DNA of 64,000 bases from Neobacillus niacini (lineage in GTDB: Bacteria > Bacillota > Bacilli > Bacillales > Cytobacillaceae). Below are positions 17,133-25,897 of the stretch, one piece after another. The DNA lies in contig NZ_JACWFG010000020.1 in NCBI RefSeq assembly GCF_019749295.1, positions 1 through 64,000 on the forward strand, in the 5' to 3' direction. Positions within the stretch are counted from its first letter, which is position 1; the number at the start of each line of letters is the position of its first letter. Made by a program: the position numbers and the translations under genes. Under the pieces are notes generated by a model. It ran no database searches. It was not told the origin of the DNA and saw only the letters and a list, made by a program, of their open reading frames with translations.

Positions 17133-17795
17133 ATGGGATTTGAAGAAGAATACCAGGTCTTTATGGATGCTCACTTGGGAGCAAGAACCGGTGAACGGCT
17201 CCGGCGCTTACAAGAAGGTCACAACGAGGCAGAAATGTTGTTTTTGAAGCAAGTGTGGTGGCCCTCATTTTCCCACTTTCGTTATCTCCATCCGGAGTAT
17301 GAAGTTGATGATTTCAAAGATGGAAAAAGGTATTTGGACTTTGCTTATATTCGTCCCGCCATCCGGATTTGTCTGGAAGTCGACGGGTACGGCCCTCATC
17401 TAAGGAACATAAGCAGATGGCAATTTTCAGACAACCTGGAACGTCAAAACCAGCTGGTGATTGATGGATGGACTGTGATTCGTTTTTCTTATGATCAAGT
17501 TAATGAAAAGCCTCGTCGCTGCCAACAGGTTGTTCAGCAAGTGATTGGCCGGTGGCTGGGTGATGAATGGGACCAGACCTCTTTGTCCTTTCACGAAAAG
17601 GAAGTGCTTCGGCTGGCAATTCGAAAAGGGGAAGCCATCTCCCCTATAGAAATCGAGAAATATTTACAGCTAACTGACAAGACGGTAAAAAAGGTACTAT
17701 CTCAACTAGTCGATAAGAAAATGCTGATTCCGGCATCTGGGAACATGAGGGTCCGCTCCTATCGATTGGGAGATCAGGTTAAGCATCCGATCTGA
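17133..17795 (+). CDS. DUF559/Vsr-like nuclease with C-terminal winged helix
   Basis: A 220-aa protein. Residues about 28-145 look like a PD-(D/E)XK nuclease of the DUF559/Vsr type: YLDFAY (D69), ICLEVDGYGPH (E82, D84, H89), DNLERQNQLVIDGWTVIRFS. Residues about 150-210 look like a winged helix (ISPIEIEKYLQLTDKTVKKV, LSQLVDKKMLI). It starts at ATG with a TAGGAG site. The 210-bp repeat begins right at its stop codon, and tails of the same gene precede repeat copies C and E, so gene and repeat form one unit. No transposase signature is seen. Single-strand or mismatch nicking is a family-based guess. Confidence 0.72.
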   Translation: MGFEEEYQVFMDAHLGARTGERLRRLQEGHNEAEMLFLKQVWWPSFSHFRYLHPEYEVDDFKDGKRYLDFAYIRPAIRICLEVDGYGPHLRNISRWQFSDNLERQNQLVIDGWTVIRFSYDQVNEKPRRCQQVVQQVIGRWLGDEWDQTSLSFHEKEVLRLAIRKGEAISPIEIEKYLQLTDKTVKKVLSQLVDKKMLIPASGNMRVRSYRLGDQVKHPI

Positions 17796-17999
17796 AAAAT
17801 AGACGGAGGAATTCCGCCTAATTAGAAAATAGCATGGAAACCAGCCTAAATAGGCGGAGAGATTCCGCCTATCGCCTCGAATAAACGGAAAAATAGTGGA
17901 TTTTGCTTTGCATAAGCGGAAAAACTCCGCTTATTTACCCCGAAACGAGCTCCAATCTGCAAATAACCGGAAAACCTCCGCTTATTTTTCGCTGGTTAC
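17796..17999 (+). repeat. 210-bp structured interspersed repeat, copy D (attached to nuclease gene)
   Basis: Starts directly after the TGA of the nuclease gene with AAATAGACGGAGGAATTCCG and ends at CGCTGGTTAC. All four palindromes are present. It is the only copy in this window next to an intact gene of the family. Confidence 0.92.
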
Positions 18000-18063
18000 G
18001 CAAGCTCAGAACCGTGAAGCCTCAAAGTGCTGAACCGTGACGCCTCAAAGTGCTAACTCCTTC

Positions 18064-19638
18064 TTAGCTAACAGGCAAAAATACTCTCACTTCGGTCCCT
18101 TTATTTACTTCACTAGTAATCTTTATCGTACCATTATGTTTTTCAATAATACGGTTGGAAGTTAATAGTCCAAGTCCTGTGCCCTTTTCCTTTGTTGAGA
18201 AAAATGGTTCACCTATCTTCTTTAATCGTTCTTCCTCAATACCGCATCCATTGTCAATAAAGATAATTTCTACACCGTTTTCGATGGTATTCTGTAAAGA
18301 AATAAAAATGTCCCCATTATTTCCAATGGCTTCAATAGCGTTTTGGAATATATTAATCAAAACTTGTTTAATTTCATTGGGGTTACACATGATTTGGTAA
18401 GAATGATCTAATTCTGAGTGAATAATAATATTTCTCAAGTTTGTTTGACTCTCAAAAAGAGTAATTACATTTCTAATAAGATTATCAATACTTTGAAGAG
18501 ACTTTGGTGAGTTTTGGTTTGGTTTCGCTAATGATAAGTATTCGGAAACGATAGATTCAATTCTAGATATTTCACTTAACATTATTTGTACATACTGACG
18601 ATCAAATTCTCCGTCTTGTTCAGCTAACTGTATAAACCCTTTTATGGAAGTTAGAGGGTTTCGTATCTCGTGTGCTACACCCGCAGCAAGTTCACCTACC
18701 ACAGCAAGTTTTTCTGATCTTAAAAGCAGATCATTGGCCCTCTTTTGTTCTGTAATATTACGTCCTATCACCAATAAATTTTTCCTGCTGCCGTCTGCAA
18801 AAAAAGTAGGAACCTTGATAATATCAAATATAGCAGAGAATTGCCCACCTATAGCAATATCCAATTGAAATCTATAGGGAGTGCCTTTCTCCCAAGAAAT
18901 TTCATCGTTGGAAAAGCAATTTTCAAAGTTTCTAAACCATTCATTTTGGGAAAAAAGTTCGTCTAAATGTTTATTCCTATAATCAGTGTCTTTCAATTTA
19001 AATAAATCTTTAGCATACTGATTCATTTCAATAAATCTTCCTGTGCTATCCTGAATATAAATTAAATCTGGCATTGAATTTATCAGCGCTAGTATTTGTT
19101 GTTCATTGTCCTTTCTAACTTCTTCCTTTTTAGCATTATCATCTTTTTCTACTGCTCTGCTATAGCGAATTTGCAGGAAGGCTACTAGAAAGGTAACAGA
19201 AAGTGTAAATAAAAAGTAAGAATAGTCACCTTCGTGATATGAATAATTAAGACGTTCTTCGTATCTATAAAAATAGGCACCAATAAAAATACTCAGTATA
19301 CTCATTAAAATGACTGGGCGGTAATCCTGATATAAGGATAATATAAAAATGACTAGAAAAATGAGGTAGAAATTAGATATAACAGGCTCATTTTCAATAA
19401 GTACAAATGTAACAAATGACATCCCCAGTACACATAAATACATGGTTTGTTTAATAAAAACTTTCTTGAAAATGAAAATGGATATGGTGCCGCATACTAA
19501 TACTCCACTGCCAAAAAGGATACTCATAAAAGCAGGATCCTTATGTTTTAAGACTTGGACCAGCATACATAGAATAAAACAACCCCATAAAATACGGATT
19601 AACAAAATATTTTTACTATGAATTTTTTGTATATTCAC
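18064..19638 (-). CDS. Membrane PAS sensor histidine kinase (sporulation-kinase type)
   Basis: A 524-aa orthodox sensor kinase. Residues 12-160 contain about six membrane helices with almost no extracellular domain; a PAS domain follows at about 180-300 (DLIYIQDSTGRFIEMNQYAK), then HisKA with the phospho-acceptor H323 in VAHEIRNPLTSIKGF, then an HATPase domain with N, G1 (IDNGCGIEEE) and G2 (TKEKGTGLGL) boxes. No response regulator gene is adjacent, which is typical of kinases feeding the Spo0F phosphorelay (KinB-E). Start is GTG. Function in sporulation/biofilm signalling is inferred; it is next to the tasA operon. Confidence 0.88.
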   Translation of the reverse strand: MNIQKIHSKNILLIRILWGCFILCMLVQVLKHKDPAFMSILFGSGVLVCGTISIFIFKKVFIKQTMYLCVLGMSFVTFVLIENEPVISNFYLIFLVIFILSLYQDYRPVILMSILSIFIGAYFYRYEERLNYSYHEGDYSYFLFTLSVTFLVAFLQIRYSRAVEKDDNAKKEEVRKDNEQQILALINSMPDLIYIQDSTGRFIEMNQYAKDLFKLKDTDYRNKHLDELFSQNEWFRNFENCFSNDEISWEKGTPYRFQLDIAIGGQFSAIFDIIKVPTFFADGSRKNLLVIGRNITEQKRANDLLLRSEKLAVVGELAAGVAHEIRNPLTSIKGFIQLAEQDGEFDRQYVQIMLSEISRIESIVSEYLSLAKPNQNSPKSLQSIDNLIRNVITLFESQTNLRNIIIHSELDHSYQIMCNPNEIKQVLINIFQNAIEAIGNNGDIFISLQNTIENGVEIIFIDNGCGIEEERLKKIGEPFFSTKEKGTGLGLLTSNRIIEKHNGTIKITSEVNKGTEVRVFLPVS

Positions 19639-19986
19639 CTTTTATTTCACCTCTAAGAAATGAACTGCAAATTAGATAACAAAATATTATGACTCAAATA
19701 ATAAACACATTTCACCTGTAGAGGCTATTAAGGACCATTTAGAATCATCAAAAAAACTTTAAAACATATATTATTACAGCAAATTTAGACAGTAATTACA
19801 ATGGAAATCATATACACAGGTCTATTAGTTCAACTGAATTTTACCATAAAAAGTATTATTAATAGTACCATAGTAGGAAATGTTAATATACTGTGTTTGA
19901 AAAAAGAACCTTTTACGTCTCTTCCACTGTCATTTATATGAATTTATAGATTTATGTAATTACATTACTAACAACCAGACACACTG

Positions 19987-20009
19987 GGCAGCAAAAAGCT
20001 GCCTTTTTT
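19987..20009 (+). terminator. Hairpin terminator in the gene-free region before the tasA operon
   Basis: GGCAGC - AAAAA - GCTGCC followed by TTTTTT. No gene on the + strand ends nearby, so it may end a leader or an unannotated short transcript. The rest of 19639-20222 shows only the SinR-type boxes. Confidence 0.7.
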
Positions 20010-20084
20010 GCTTTCTTAAATATTGAACAGATTTTTTTGTAAAAAAAGATCGTTAAGATAAGAAAATAGGAGATTATACGATAA

Positions 20085-20189
20085 AAAGAACGATTTTTGT
20101 TCTTTATTGAGGAAATCCAGCGGTTTTTGAGGTTTTATTATTATATTTAAATAATCTATACTTTAATTAAATTGTTCTATAAAAAGAAC
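20085..20189 (+). promoter_or_regulatory. Two inverted pairs of SinR-type boxes before the tasA operon
   Basis: AAAGAAC (20085-20091) faces GTTCTTT (20099-20105) with seven bases between; GTTCTAT (20174-20180) faces AAAGAAC (20183-20189). The B. subtilis biofilm repressor SinR recognises GTTCTYT, and it represses tapA-sipW-tasA there. Three boxes match this consensus; GTTCTAT differs by one base. Confidence 0.7.
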
Positions 20190-20222
20190 GTAGTTTCCTG
20201 GCTTGTTCACTGAATCGAATTT

Positions 20223-20774
20223 GTGGGAGTGAGGATCATCAAATCTACTACTAGATTAAGAGTATTAATAAGAAATAATAAAGGCAATTTTGTAATTTTA
20301 AACATTGGATTTTTATGGATATTAATGATAATTACCTCACTACATGTACAGATGACAACTACCAATGCTCTTTTTACCAGTCAAACAAAAATCAAAACAA
20401 CCATATCTATAGAGATTCCTTTCGATAATAGTGCCTTATCTTTTGTGAATATTGGCAGAGAAAAAAATGAAATATTTGCCTATATCCAAAATGAGGGTAC
20501 AGGTGATATGGCAGCAGACTCAAAATACTACATTTACTATAGAAGGAATGGAAATCCTGTGAGTCCTAATGGTGAAACGGGTGAATTAGTATATCAGGGT
20601 GTAATTCCTAAAATGGCAGCCAAAGCTGCACCAATTAAGCTTACATATACTCCAAGTAAGAATGGCTTTTACATGTTTGTAGCTTTTCAAAATCACGAAA
20701 AACCGATAGGAAAGGATCTAATAATAGAAGGGACACCAGTAATGGTTAGTAACAAAATTAATGTTAATCAATAA
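20223..20774 (+). CDS. TapA-like / SipW-substrate-type secreted protein
   Basis: A 183-aa protein encoded immediately before sipW and tasA, the position of tapA in B. subtilis. It has a basic N-terminus, one hydrophobic helix (about 24-42, FVILNIGFLWILMIITSLH), then a beta-rich domain (about 55-175) with YIQNEGTGDMA and VYQGVIPKMAAKAAPIKLTY. Low sequence recognition: the TapA name rests on position, size and single N-terminal anchor. The start is weak: GTG at 20223 or 20229 with no clear ribosome binding site, GGAGTGAGG instead overlapping the start. It probably anchors or nucleates TasA fibres. Confidence 0.6.
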   Translation: MGVRIIKSTTRLRVLIRNNKGNFVILNIGFLWILMIITSLHVQMTTTNALFTSQTKIKTTISIEIPFDNSALSFVNIGREKNEIFAYIQNEGTGDMAADSKYYIYYRRNGNPVSPNGETGELVYQGVIPKMAAKAAPIKLTYTPSKNGFYMFVAFQNHEKPIGKDLIIEGTPVMVSNKINVNQ

Positions 20775-20835
20775 AATAGCGGGCACAATTTATCTAGTAA
20801 ACTAGTAAGTCAAAAAAACATGGCAGGTGAAAAAA

Positions 20836-21399
20836 ATGAAAACATTTAGAAAATGGGCAGGTAGAATTTCTTCAATAATTATCTATGGATTATTAATCTG
20901 CATGGTTATGACTGTGATAACCACAAAGGTAAATGGCGGAACGGCAAAAGTTTTCGGTTATGAGATTATGACGGTTTTATCAGGGTCAATGGAGCCAAGT
21001 ATCAAGACGGGTTCAATTATCGCTGTAAAACCAGTTCCTGCTGCTTCCGAACTTAAAAAAGGTGATGTGATTACTTTCAAGGCAAGTGATAATCCCAACA
21101 CCTTAATTACTCATAGAATTGTTGAGGTAGAGCGGGTAAACGAATCAGTCCAGTTTATTACCAAGGGTGATAACAATGACACCAAGGATACAGCACATGT
21201 AAATAGTCAAAACATAGTCGGGGCATATAGTGGTTTCACGCTTCCCTTTATAGGAAAATTACTGGCTTTTATCCAGTCAAACAACGGTGCAATTTTCCTG
21301 CTTATTGTACCTGGTGTTTTAATGATACTTTGGTCTGTTATTAATTTTTGGAGAGAAATTTCAAAAGTTAACCCAAAAGAGGTAAAACCAACTGGTTGA
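20836..21399 (+). CDS. sipW: ER-type signal peptidase I SipW
   Basis: A 187-aa membrane signal peptidase of the archaeal/ER type. Two membrane helices (about 12-31 and 154-172) flank the catalytic domain. Box B is SGSMEPSIKTGSIIAV with catalytic S51; LITHRIVEV carries H93 in place of the lysine of ordinary bacterial enzymes; box E GDNNDTKD is present. It processes TasA and TapA. I used the ATG at 20836, six bases after AGGTG; a GTG three codons upstream is less well placed. Middle gene of the three-gene operon. Confidence 0.93.
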   Translation: MKTFRKWAGRISSIIIYGLLICMVMTVITTKVNGGTAKVFGYEIMTVLSGSMEPSIKTGSIIAVKPVPAASELKKGDVITFKASDNPNTLITHRIVEVERVNESVQFITKGDNNDTKDTAHVNSQNIVGAYSGFTLPFIGKLLAFIQSNNGAIFLLIVPGVLMILWSVINFWREISKVNPKEVKPTG

Positions 21400-21480
21400 T
21401 TCTCCTAAAAAGGAGTTCACATACTATTATTTATCCAAATATGTATCAGGATAGTAGACAAAAAAGGGAGGCTAGGAAGA

Positions 21481-22040
21481 TGAGTTTAAAAAGAAAAATG
21501 GGAGCATTCTTACTTACATCAGCCATGGGAGCATCACTTATTGGTGCAGGCACATTTGCATTGTGGACAAGTGAGGGTGCATTCGAAGGCAGTAATTTTA
21601 AGCCAGGAAAATTAGAAATCAATGCTGTAAACGGAGGGCCAGTTTTAGCAGAATCACTCCATATGGAAAATTTAGCACCAGGGGATTCTGAAACAGTTAA
21701 AGTTAAGGTCAAAAATGATGGGAATTTGAATGCTTGGGTTACTTTCGATCAAGAACAATCTAATTCAACTAAGCAGGGTGAATTATTTGAGGCGTTTGAG
21801 GGCAATAATACACCTCTAACAATCACTTATGATAATGCAGTAAAACTAATTAAACCAGGTGAGACTGCAACATTAGATTTAACTTACACATTCCCTAGAA
21901 ACGCACCGAATCATTATCAACGGGCAAAAAATGGCTATATTGATATTTATGTTAAAGCGGTACAATCACGTAACAATGGTGATGCAAATGATAATGGTGT
22001 CATAGATTCTGGTGATGCAGTCCAAAGTTGGAACGATTAA
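21481..22040 (+). CDS. tasA: TasA/CalY-family biofilm fibre protein with C-terminal EF-hand-like loop
   Basis: A 186-aa secreted protein of the TasA/camelysin (M73) family. A SipW-type signal peptide spans 1-27 (LLTSAMGASLIGAGTFALWT) with FALWTSEGAF at the expected processing region; the jelly-roll-like fibre domain spans about 35-162. The tail NNGDANDNGVIDSGDAVQSW fits a dockerin-type calcium loop, with ligands at D168, N170, N172, V174 (backbone), D176 and D179. ATG at 21481 has the strong site GGGAGGCTAGGA; the frame extends upstream without one. TasA of B. subtilis is larger (261 aa); this size is closer to CalY. Confidence 0.88.
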
Positions 22041-22051
22041 TAATATTTAGT

Positions 22052-22088
22052 AAAGAGGTGTTGGTCTATGTATCCAACATCTTTTTTA
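22052..22088 (+). terminator. Terminator of the tasA operon
   Basis: AGAGGTGTTGG - loop - TCCAACATCTT followed by TTTTTATT. Confidence 0.8.
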
Positions 22089-22166
22089 TTGGTCCAAAAA
22101 ATTAATCAATTACAAAAATATTTGCGGTACGATGAGAAACGGAAGATGGCGCTAAGCATCTTCTAA

Positions 22167-23006
22167 TTAAGCGTTCAGCCAATCATAGTACATGACTTCT
22201 CCAGACTCAAGCACATAACGGAACGGCTTACTCTCACATTGATTTTCAAACAACTGTCCGAGATAAAATTCTTTTATTTTGTTGATTAAAATGCCATAAA
22301 AGAAGGCAATCGGTTTTACTACAGTTTTATTAGATTTTAATTTACGGACCAGCTGCTTAAAGGACTGAATAGCAATAGCGAGAATCTCTTCTGTGTTTTT
22401 GTCACATTCAAATCGAAAAGCTGCGATTTGGACCATATGCCAGTATTCTTCAATCGTTTTTGCATCAGAAAAGAAGTATTTTACAGCTTGAACAAAAGCT
22501 TGAGGAACTTGATCACAAACAAATGTGTAATCGAGTTCAATCGGCGCTTCGTTACGTTTATTATTCTTTTGATTATTAGTTTTTAAAAGATTATTAGTTT
22601 CTTTAGGCTGGTCCAATTTTTTCACTTTGGGTGGTTCACTTTGTGGGAAACGCTGAAAGCTATATAAGTTACTAGATTGTGAACCATTTTTTCGTTCTGT
22701 TTCATAGATGGCAAGGATACCTAAATCCTTCGCCTTGATGATCATTCGTTTAAAAGTAGAGCGGGAAATTCCATTCCCTTGATACTCTTCATTAATCGCT
22801 TTTAGCAAAGTTCCAATCTTTGCATTGCAAACCCCAGGAACTTTTGCAGAAAAACGAACCAGTCGTTTCAATCCAACTAGCTCCCCCTTCGAAAATTCCT
22901 GTTTTTTCACCGCTAACCACATCTCCACATGTGTATTAAACTCCTTCACACTTTCAAACTGAGAATACCGTTCAAACCCTTCAATTCTGCCTGATTTCAA
23001 ATTCAT
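22167..23006 (-). CDS. Winged-helix hypothetical protein
   Basis: A 279-aa protein without a secure family. Residues 30-105 look like a winged helix of the replication-initiator type (KGELVGLKRLVRFSAKVPGV, NGISRSTFKRMIIKAKDLGI). A Lys/Asn/Gln-rich linker follows (about 122-150), then an alpha-helical domain ending in RYVLESGEVMYYDWL. This layout is common in single-copy Bacillus proteins annotated only as helix-turn-helix or cytosolic. It is monocistronic, with a start ATG after GGGTGGTGC. DNA binding is likely; the role is unknown. Confidence 0.7.
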   Translation of the reverse strand: MNLKSGRIEGFERYSQFESVKEFNTHVEMWLAVKKQEFSKGELVGLKRLVRFSAKVPGVCNAKIGTLLKAINEEYQGNGISRSTFKRMIIKAKDLGILAIYETERKNGSQSSNLYSFQRFPQSEPPKVKKLDQPKETNNLLKTNNQKNNKRNEAPIELDYTFVCDQVPQAFVQAVKYFFSDAKTIEEYWHMVQIAAFRFECDKNTEEILAIAIQSFKQLVRKLKSNKTVVKPIAFFYGILINKIKEFYLGQLFENQCESKPFRYVLESGEVMYYDWLNA

Positions 23007-23156
23007 AAAAATGCACCACCCTTTCTACCCTCTATATATAAATCCAGAGAGCAAAAGGACACGGTCGATTGCCGAAAGTTGTTACAGAATTGTGTACTTA
23101 GTAGAATGAAAGTAATATCGAGTAAATGCCGAACTAATTTTTGCTGGATCAATGCT

Positions 23157-23186
23157 TATTGGTGCCTGGCACCGTTTGTATTTTTT
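23157..23186. repeat. GGTGCCTGGCACC palindromic repeat
   Basis: GGTGCCTGGCACCGTTTGTA then TTTTTT. Similar elements lie at 25302 and 25602. It precedes ung. Confidence 0.65.
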
Positions 23187-23249
23187 ATGGTGCAAAGATT
23201 TCTATACTTATAATTAAAATTAACGAACTTGAAAAGAGAGTGAAAGAGA

Positions 23250-23924
23250 ATGGCAATTTTAAAAAATGATTGGGCTCTTTTATTGGAGGAGGAATTTGAA
23301 AAAACATATTATCGACAATTAAGAGAAAAGTTAAAAACGGAATATCAAACGAAGGTTATTTATCCCGATCAACAGGATATTTTTAATGCGCTCCACTACA
23401 CATCTTATAAAGATACGAAGGTAGTCATCATTGGTCAGGATCCCTATCATGGCCAAGGACAAGCTCATGGTTTAAGCTTCTCCGTTAAACCCGGAGTAAA
23501 GATTCCTCCATCTTTACGCAATATCTATAAGGAGCTTCAGGAAGATACGGGTTGCTCTATTCCTAATCATGGTTACCTAGTGGATTGGGCAAAACAGGGG
23601 GTATTGATGCTGAATACGGTACTCACTGTCCAGGCTGGAAATGCAAACTCACATAAAGGTCTCGGTTGGGAGTTGTTTACCAATAGAGTGATAGAATTAC
23701 TGAATCAAAGGGAGACACCTGTCATTTTCATCCTGTGGGGGAATTTCGCACAGCAAAAACAACAATTGATTACTTCACCTCATCACTACATGATTAAATC
23801 TCCACACCCGAGCCCATTTTCTGCCCATAATGGCTTCTTCGGCAGCAAGCCGTTTTCTAAAGCGAATATGTACTTGAGGGAAATTGGGAGTAATGAGATT
23901 GATTGGCAGATAAAAGACCTGTAG
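23250..23924 (+). CDS. ung: Uracil-DNA glycosylase
   Basis: A 224-aa family 1 uracil-DNA glycosylase, normal length. It removes uracil from DNA in base excision repair. The water-activating motif GQDPYHGQGQAHGLSFSV is at 62-79 (D64, H67), the uracil-binding region follows (LLNTVLTVQAG), and the minor-groove loop HPSPFSAHNGFFGSKPFS is near 186-203 with the catalytic histidine. The start ATG follows GAGAGTGAAAGAG. A decayed duplicate of its middle third (codons about 90-160) lies at 29907-30120, on the far side of TerD and the Hachiman pair. Confidence 0.97.
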   Translation: MAILKNDWALLLEEEFEKTYYRQLREKLKTEYQTKVIYPDQQDIFNALHYTSYKDTKVVIIGQDPYHGQGQAHGLSFSVKPGVKIPPSLRNIYKELQEDTGCSIPNHGYLVDWAKQGVLMLNTVLTVQAGNANSHKGLGWELFTNRVIELLNQRETPVIFILWGNFAQQKQQLITSPHHYMIKSPHPSPFSAHNGFFGSKPFSKANMYLREIGSNEIDWQIKDL

Positions 23925-24040
23925 GTTAAAGTAAATAATTTTTACACATAGAAATCTTATTCATTGGAAATTATGATACGGTTACCGTATCGTAAGTAAA
24001 TGAGGGTTAATAAATAGATAAAGGAATGGAGTGGTTTATA

Positions 24041-25270
24041 ATGAATCAATTTCTCCAGATGGGAGCAAATACAGCTTTAAGTTCGCCAAAAGGTAATGTT
24101 ACGGTCAGCTATGAGATTTCTAATTCGATCGATGTCTCTTTAACAGCTTTTCTTTTAACTGATTCAGACGTGGTACAAGGAGATAGCGGGATTATCTTTT
24201 ATAACCAACCAAATAGTCCTTCTGGTGTAGCGACCCTTTTACCATCTGAGACAGCAAGTAATACAAAAGTACATAAATTGAATTTTGATATGAGTAAAGT
24301 TCCTGCAGGTATTACGAAAATAGCGATCACTCTTACAGAGGATAATAACACGGGATTTTCTAATGTTAAGAATTTAAAGGCAGAGGTATCTGCCGATAAT
24401 AGTACTATTCAGTTAACCCCATCAAGTTTCACAAATGAAAATGGAATTGTTGTATTAGAGTTATATCTAAGGAATGGCCAGACAAAAGTAAAATCAATCT
24501 GGCGCGGATTTAATTCGGGGCTTGAAGGGTTATGTAAAAATTACGGTGTTGAGGTTGAAGCTGATGAGCAAAGCAAGCCTGCTGAACCTCAACCTATTCA
24601 AAAACAAACCGCAAAAGAACCTGTTACGGCTCAAACTGCTCCTGAAAATAAGTCACTGATCAGCCTTGAAAAGGTAAAGGGTAAAGTAAGTCTCGAAAAA
24701 GGCCAAAGACCAGTGATGATTGAAAAGACACCAGAACTTACGGCTACGGTATCCTGGAAGACTGGGACAGATTATGATATCTATGCATTAGTCTATACAA
24801 AGAACGGTATGCAGATAGATGTTGCTATGTTTGGGGCAAAAGGAACACCTCCGCTCAGAAGTTTTGGCAACGGAGCAGTAGAACATATGGGGGATGTTAG
24901 GAGAAATAGCGGACCCACTAAGACGGAAGTAATTAAATTAAGGTTAAATAATGATATTCTAGCAGTTGTACCTGTAGTTTATTCTGCACAGTCAAATGGG
25001 ACAGGTTCATTCTATAGATACAAGGTGTCCATGAGTATCGATAATCATAATGGAACCTCCGTTACCATATCTGCAAAAAATGCAAACAACAATGATAGAA
25101 TTTATACTTGTGTACCCGGAATCCTTCATAACACACCAGATGGAGTAATGATAAGCCCATTGGAGCTTTATAGCTCACCGAACTCAGAGAATAGACCTAA
25201 ACTTAAGATGGGTTCTTCCAATATGGTAGAAGTTATAATGGATAAAGGACCAAAAAATGATTACAAGTAG
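24041..25270 (+). CDS. TerD-family (tellurium/stress resistance) protein, two-domain
   Basis: A 409-aa protein with two TerD-like beta-sandwich domains joined by a Pro/Lys/Gln-rich linker (about 175-215). The first domain has GNVTVSYEISNSIDVSLTAF, SDVVQGDSGIIFYNQP and FDMSKVPAGITKIAITL; the second has TATVSWKTGTDYDIYALVYT and HMGDVRRNSGP. Aspartates in DGDSG/GD-type loops fit the calcium sites of TerD. TerD proteins act in envelope and metal/phage stress. ATG at 24041 is preceded by GGAGTGG; an in-frame ATG five codons upstream lacks one. No ter operon partners adjoin, so it may be part of the neighbouring defence region. Confidence 0.85.
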   Translation: MNQFLQMGANTALSSPKGNVTVSYEISNSIDVSLTAFLLTDSDVVQGDSGIIFYNQPNSPSGVATLLPSETASNTKVHKLNFDMSKVPAGITKIAITLTEDNNTGFSNVKNLKAEVSADNSTIQLTPSSFTNENGIVVLELYLRNGQTKVKSIWRGFNSGLEGLCKNYGVEVEADEQSKPAEPQPIQKQTAKEPVTAQTAPENKSLISLEKVKGKVSLEKGQRPVMIEKTPELTATVSWKTGTDYDIYALVYTKNGMQIDVAMFGAKGTPPLRSFGNGAVEHMGDVRRNSGPTKTEVIKLRLNNDILAVVPVVYSAQSNGTGSFYRYKVSMSIDNHNGTSVTISAKNANNNDRIYTCVPGILHNTPDGVMISPLELYSSPNSENRPKLKMGSSNMVEVIMDKGPKNDYK

Positions 25271-25301
25271 AACTTATTAATAGGTGGATAACTATATTAA
25301 A

Positions 25302-25333
25302 GCGAATGGTGCCTGGCACCGTTCGCATTTTTT
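25302..25333 (+). terminator. Terminator built from the GGTGCCTGGCACC repeat
   Basis: GCGAATGGTGCC pairs with GGCACCGTTCGC (one G-T pair) and runs into ATTTTTT. It ends the TerD transcript and belongs to the same repeat family as 23157 and 25602. Confidence 0.85.
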
Positions 25334-25410
25334 ATGTTTCAAGTGTCCCTAACTCTCCTAAGGGAATAAGGAGATTTATTGGCAAGTAAATAAATAATAT
25401 TTGAATAAAG

Positions 25411-25447
25411 GAAAAGATGAGCGGTTAAATTAATCGCTCATCTTTTC
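25411..25447 (+). terminator. Second hairpin terminator
   Basis: AGATGAGCG - GTTAAATTAAT - CGCTCATCT followed by TTTT. The gene-free stretch 25271-25897 otherwise holds a third palindrome at 25602-25614 and two TA-rich tracts near 25770 and 25815. Confidence 0.8.
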
Positions 25448-25601
25448 GCTGCAGAAAGGTTAAATCTATAACGATTAAAATACTCAATCACCGTAAAAAG
25501 TGGAATGGTTCACATGGATAAAATCTACAATTCTCTGTTATCGAATATGAGTGTCATGGTTGGTTTGCTTGCAATTTTAAAATTGAGGATAAGCTCAGAA
25601 T

Positions 25602-25614
25602 AGTGCCTGGCACT
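25602..25614. repeat. AGTGCCTGGCACT palindromic repeat
   Basis: Third copy of the GTGCCTGGCAC family, 280 bases before hamA. Confidence 0.55.
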
Positions 25615-25897
25615 GTTCGAATTTCTATCGCTCCTTTTTTCTAATCTTTTAATATGCCTCATTTAATTAAAAGGTTCGTATTTAGGGCTTCTAAATAGCT
25701 AGAATGGATATTTATGTTAATATTAACTGAGTATATTAATATATTTACAAAGATTTATATAGAAGAAAAGAAAGGATATATATATATAATTTGTCTACTC
25801 TTCTCAATCAACTATATATATAATCTTTTTAAAACTGCATGATCCTTATGGACAAGTTAATAATTTATTTAATTATACATGATAGGGAATGAATTAT

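Noticed and set aside
25770..25830. TA-rich tract as a replication origin
   Set aside because: Only simple TATATA repeats without DnaA-type boxes or replication genes.
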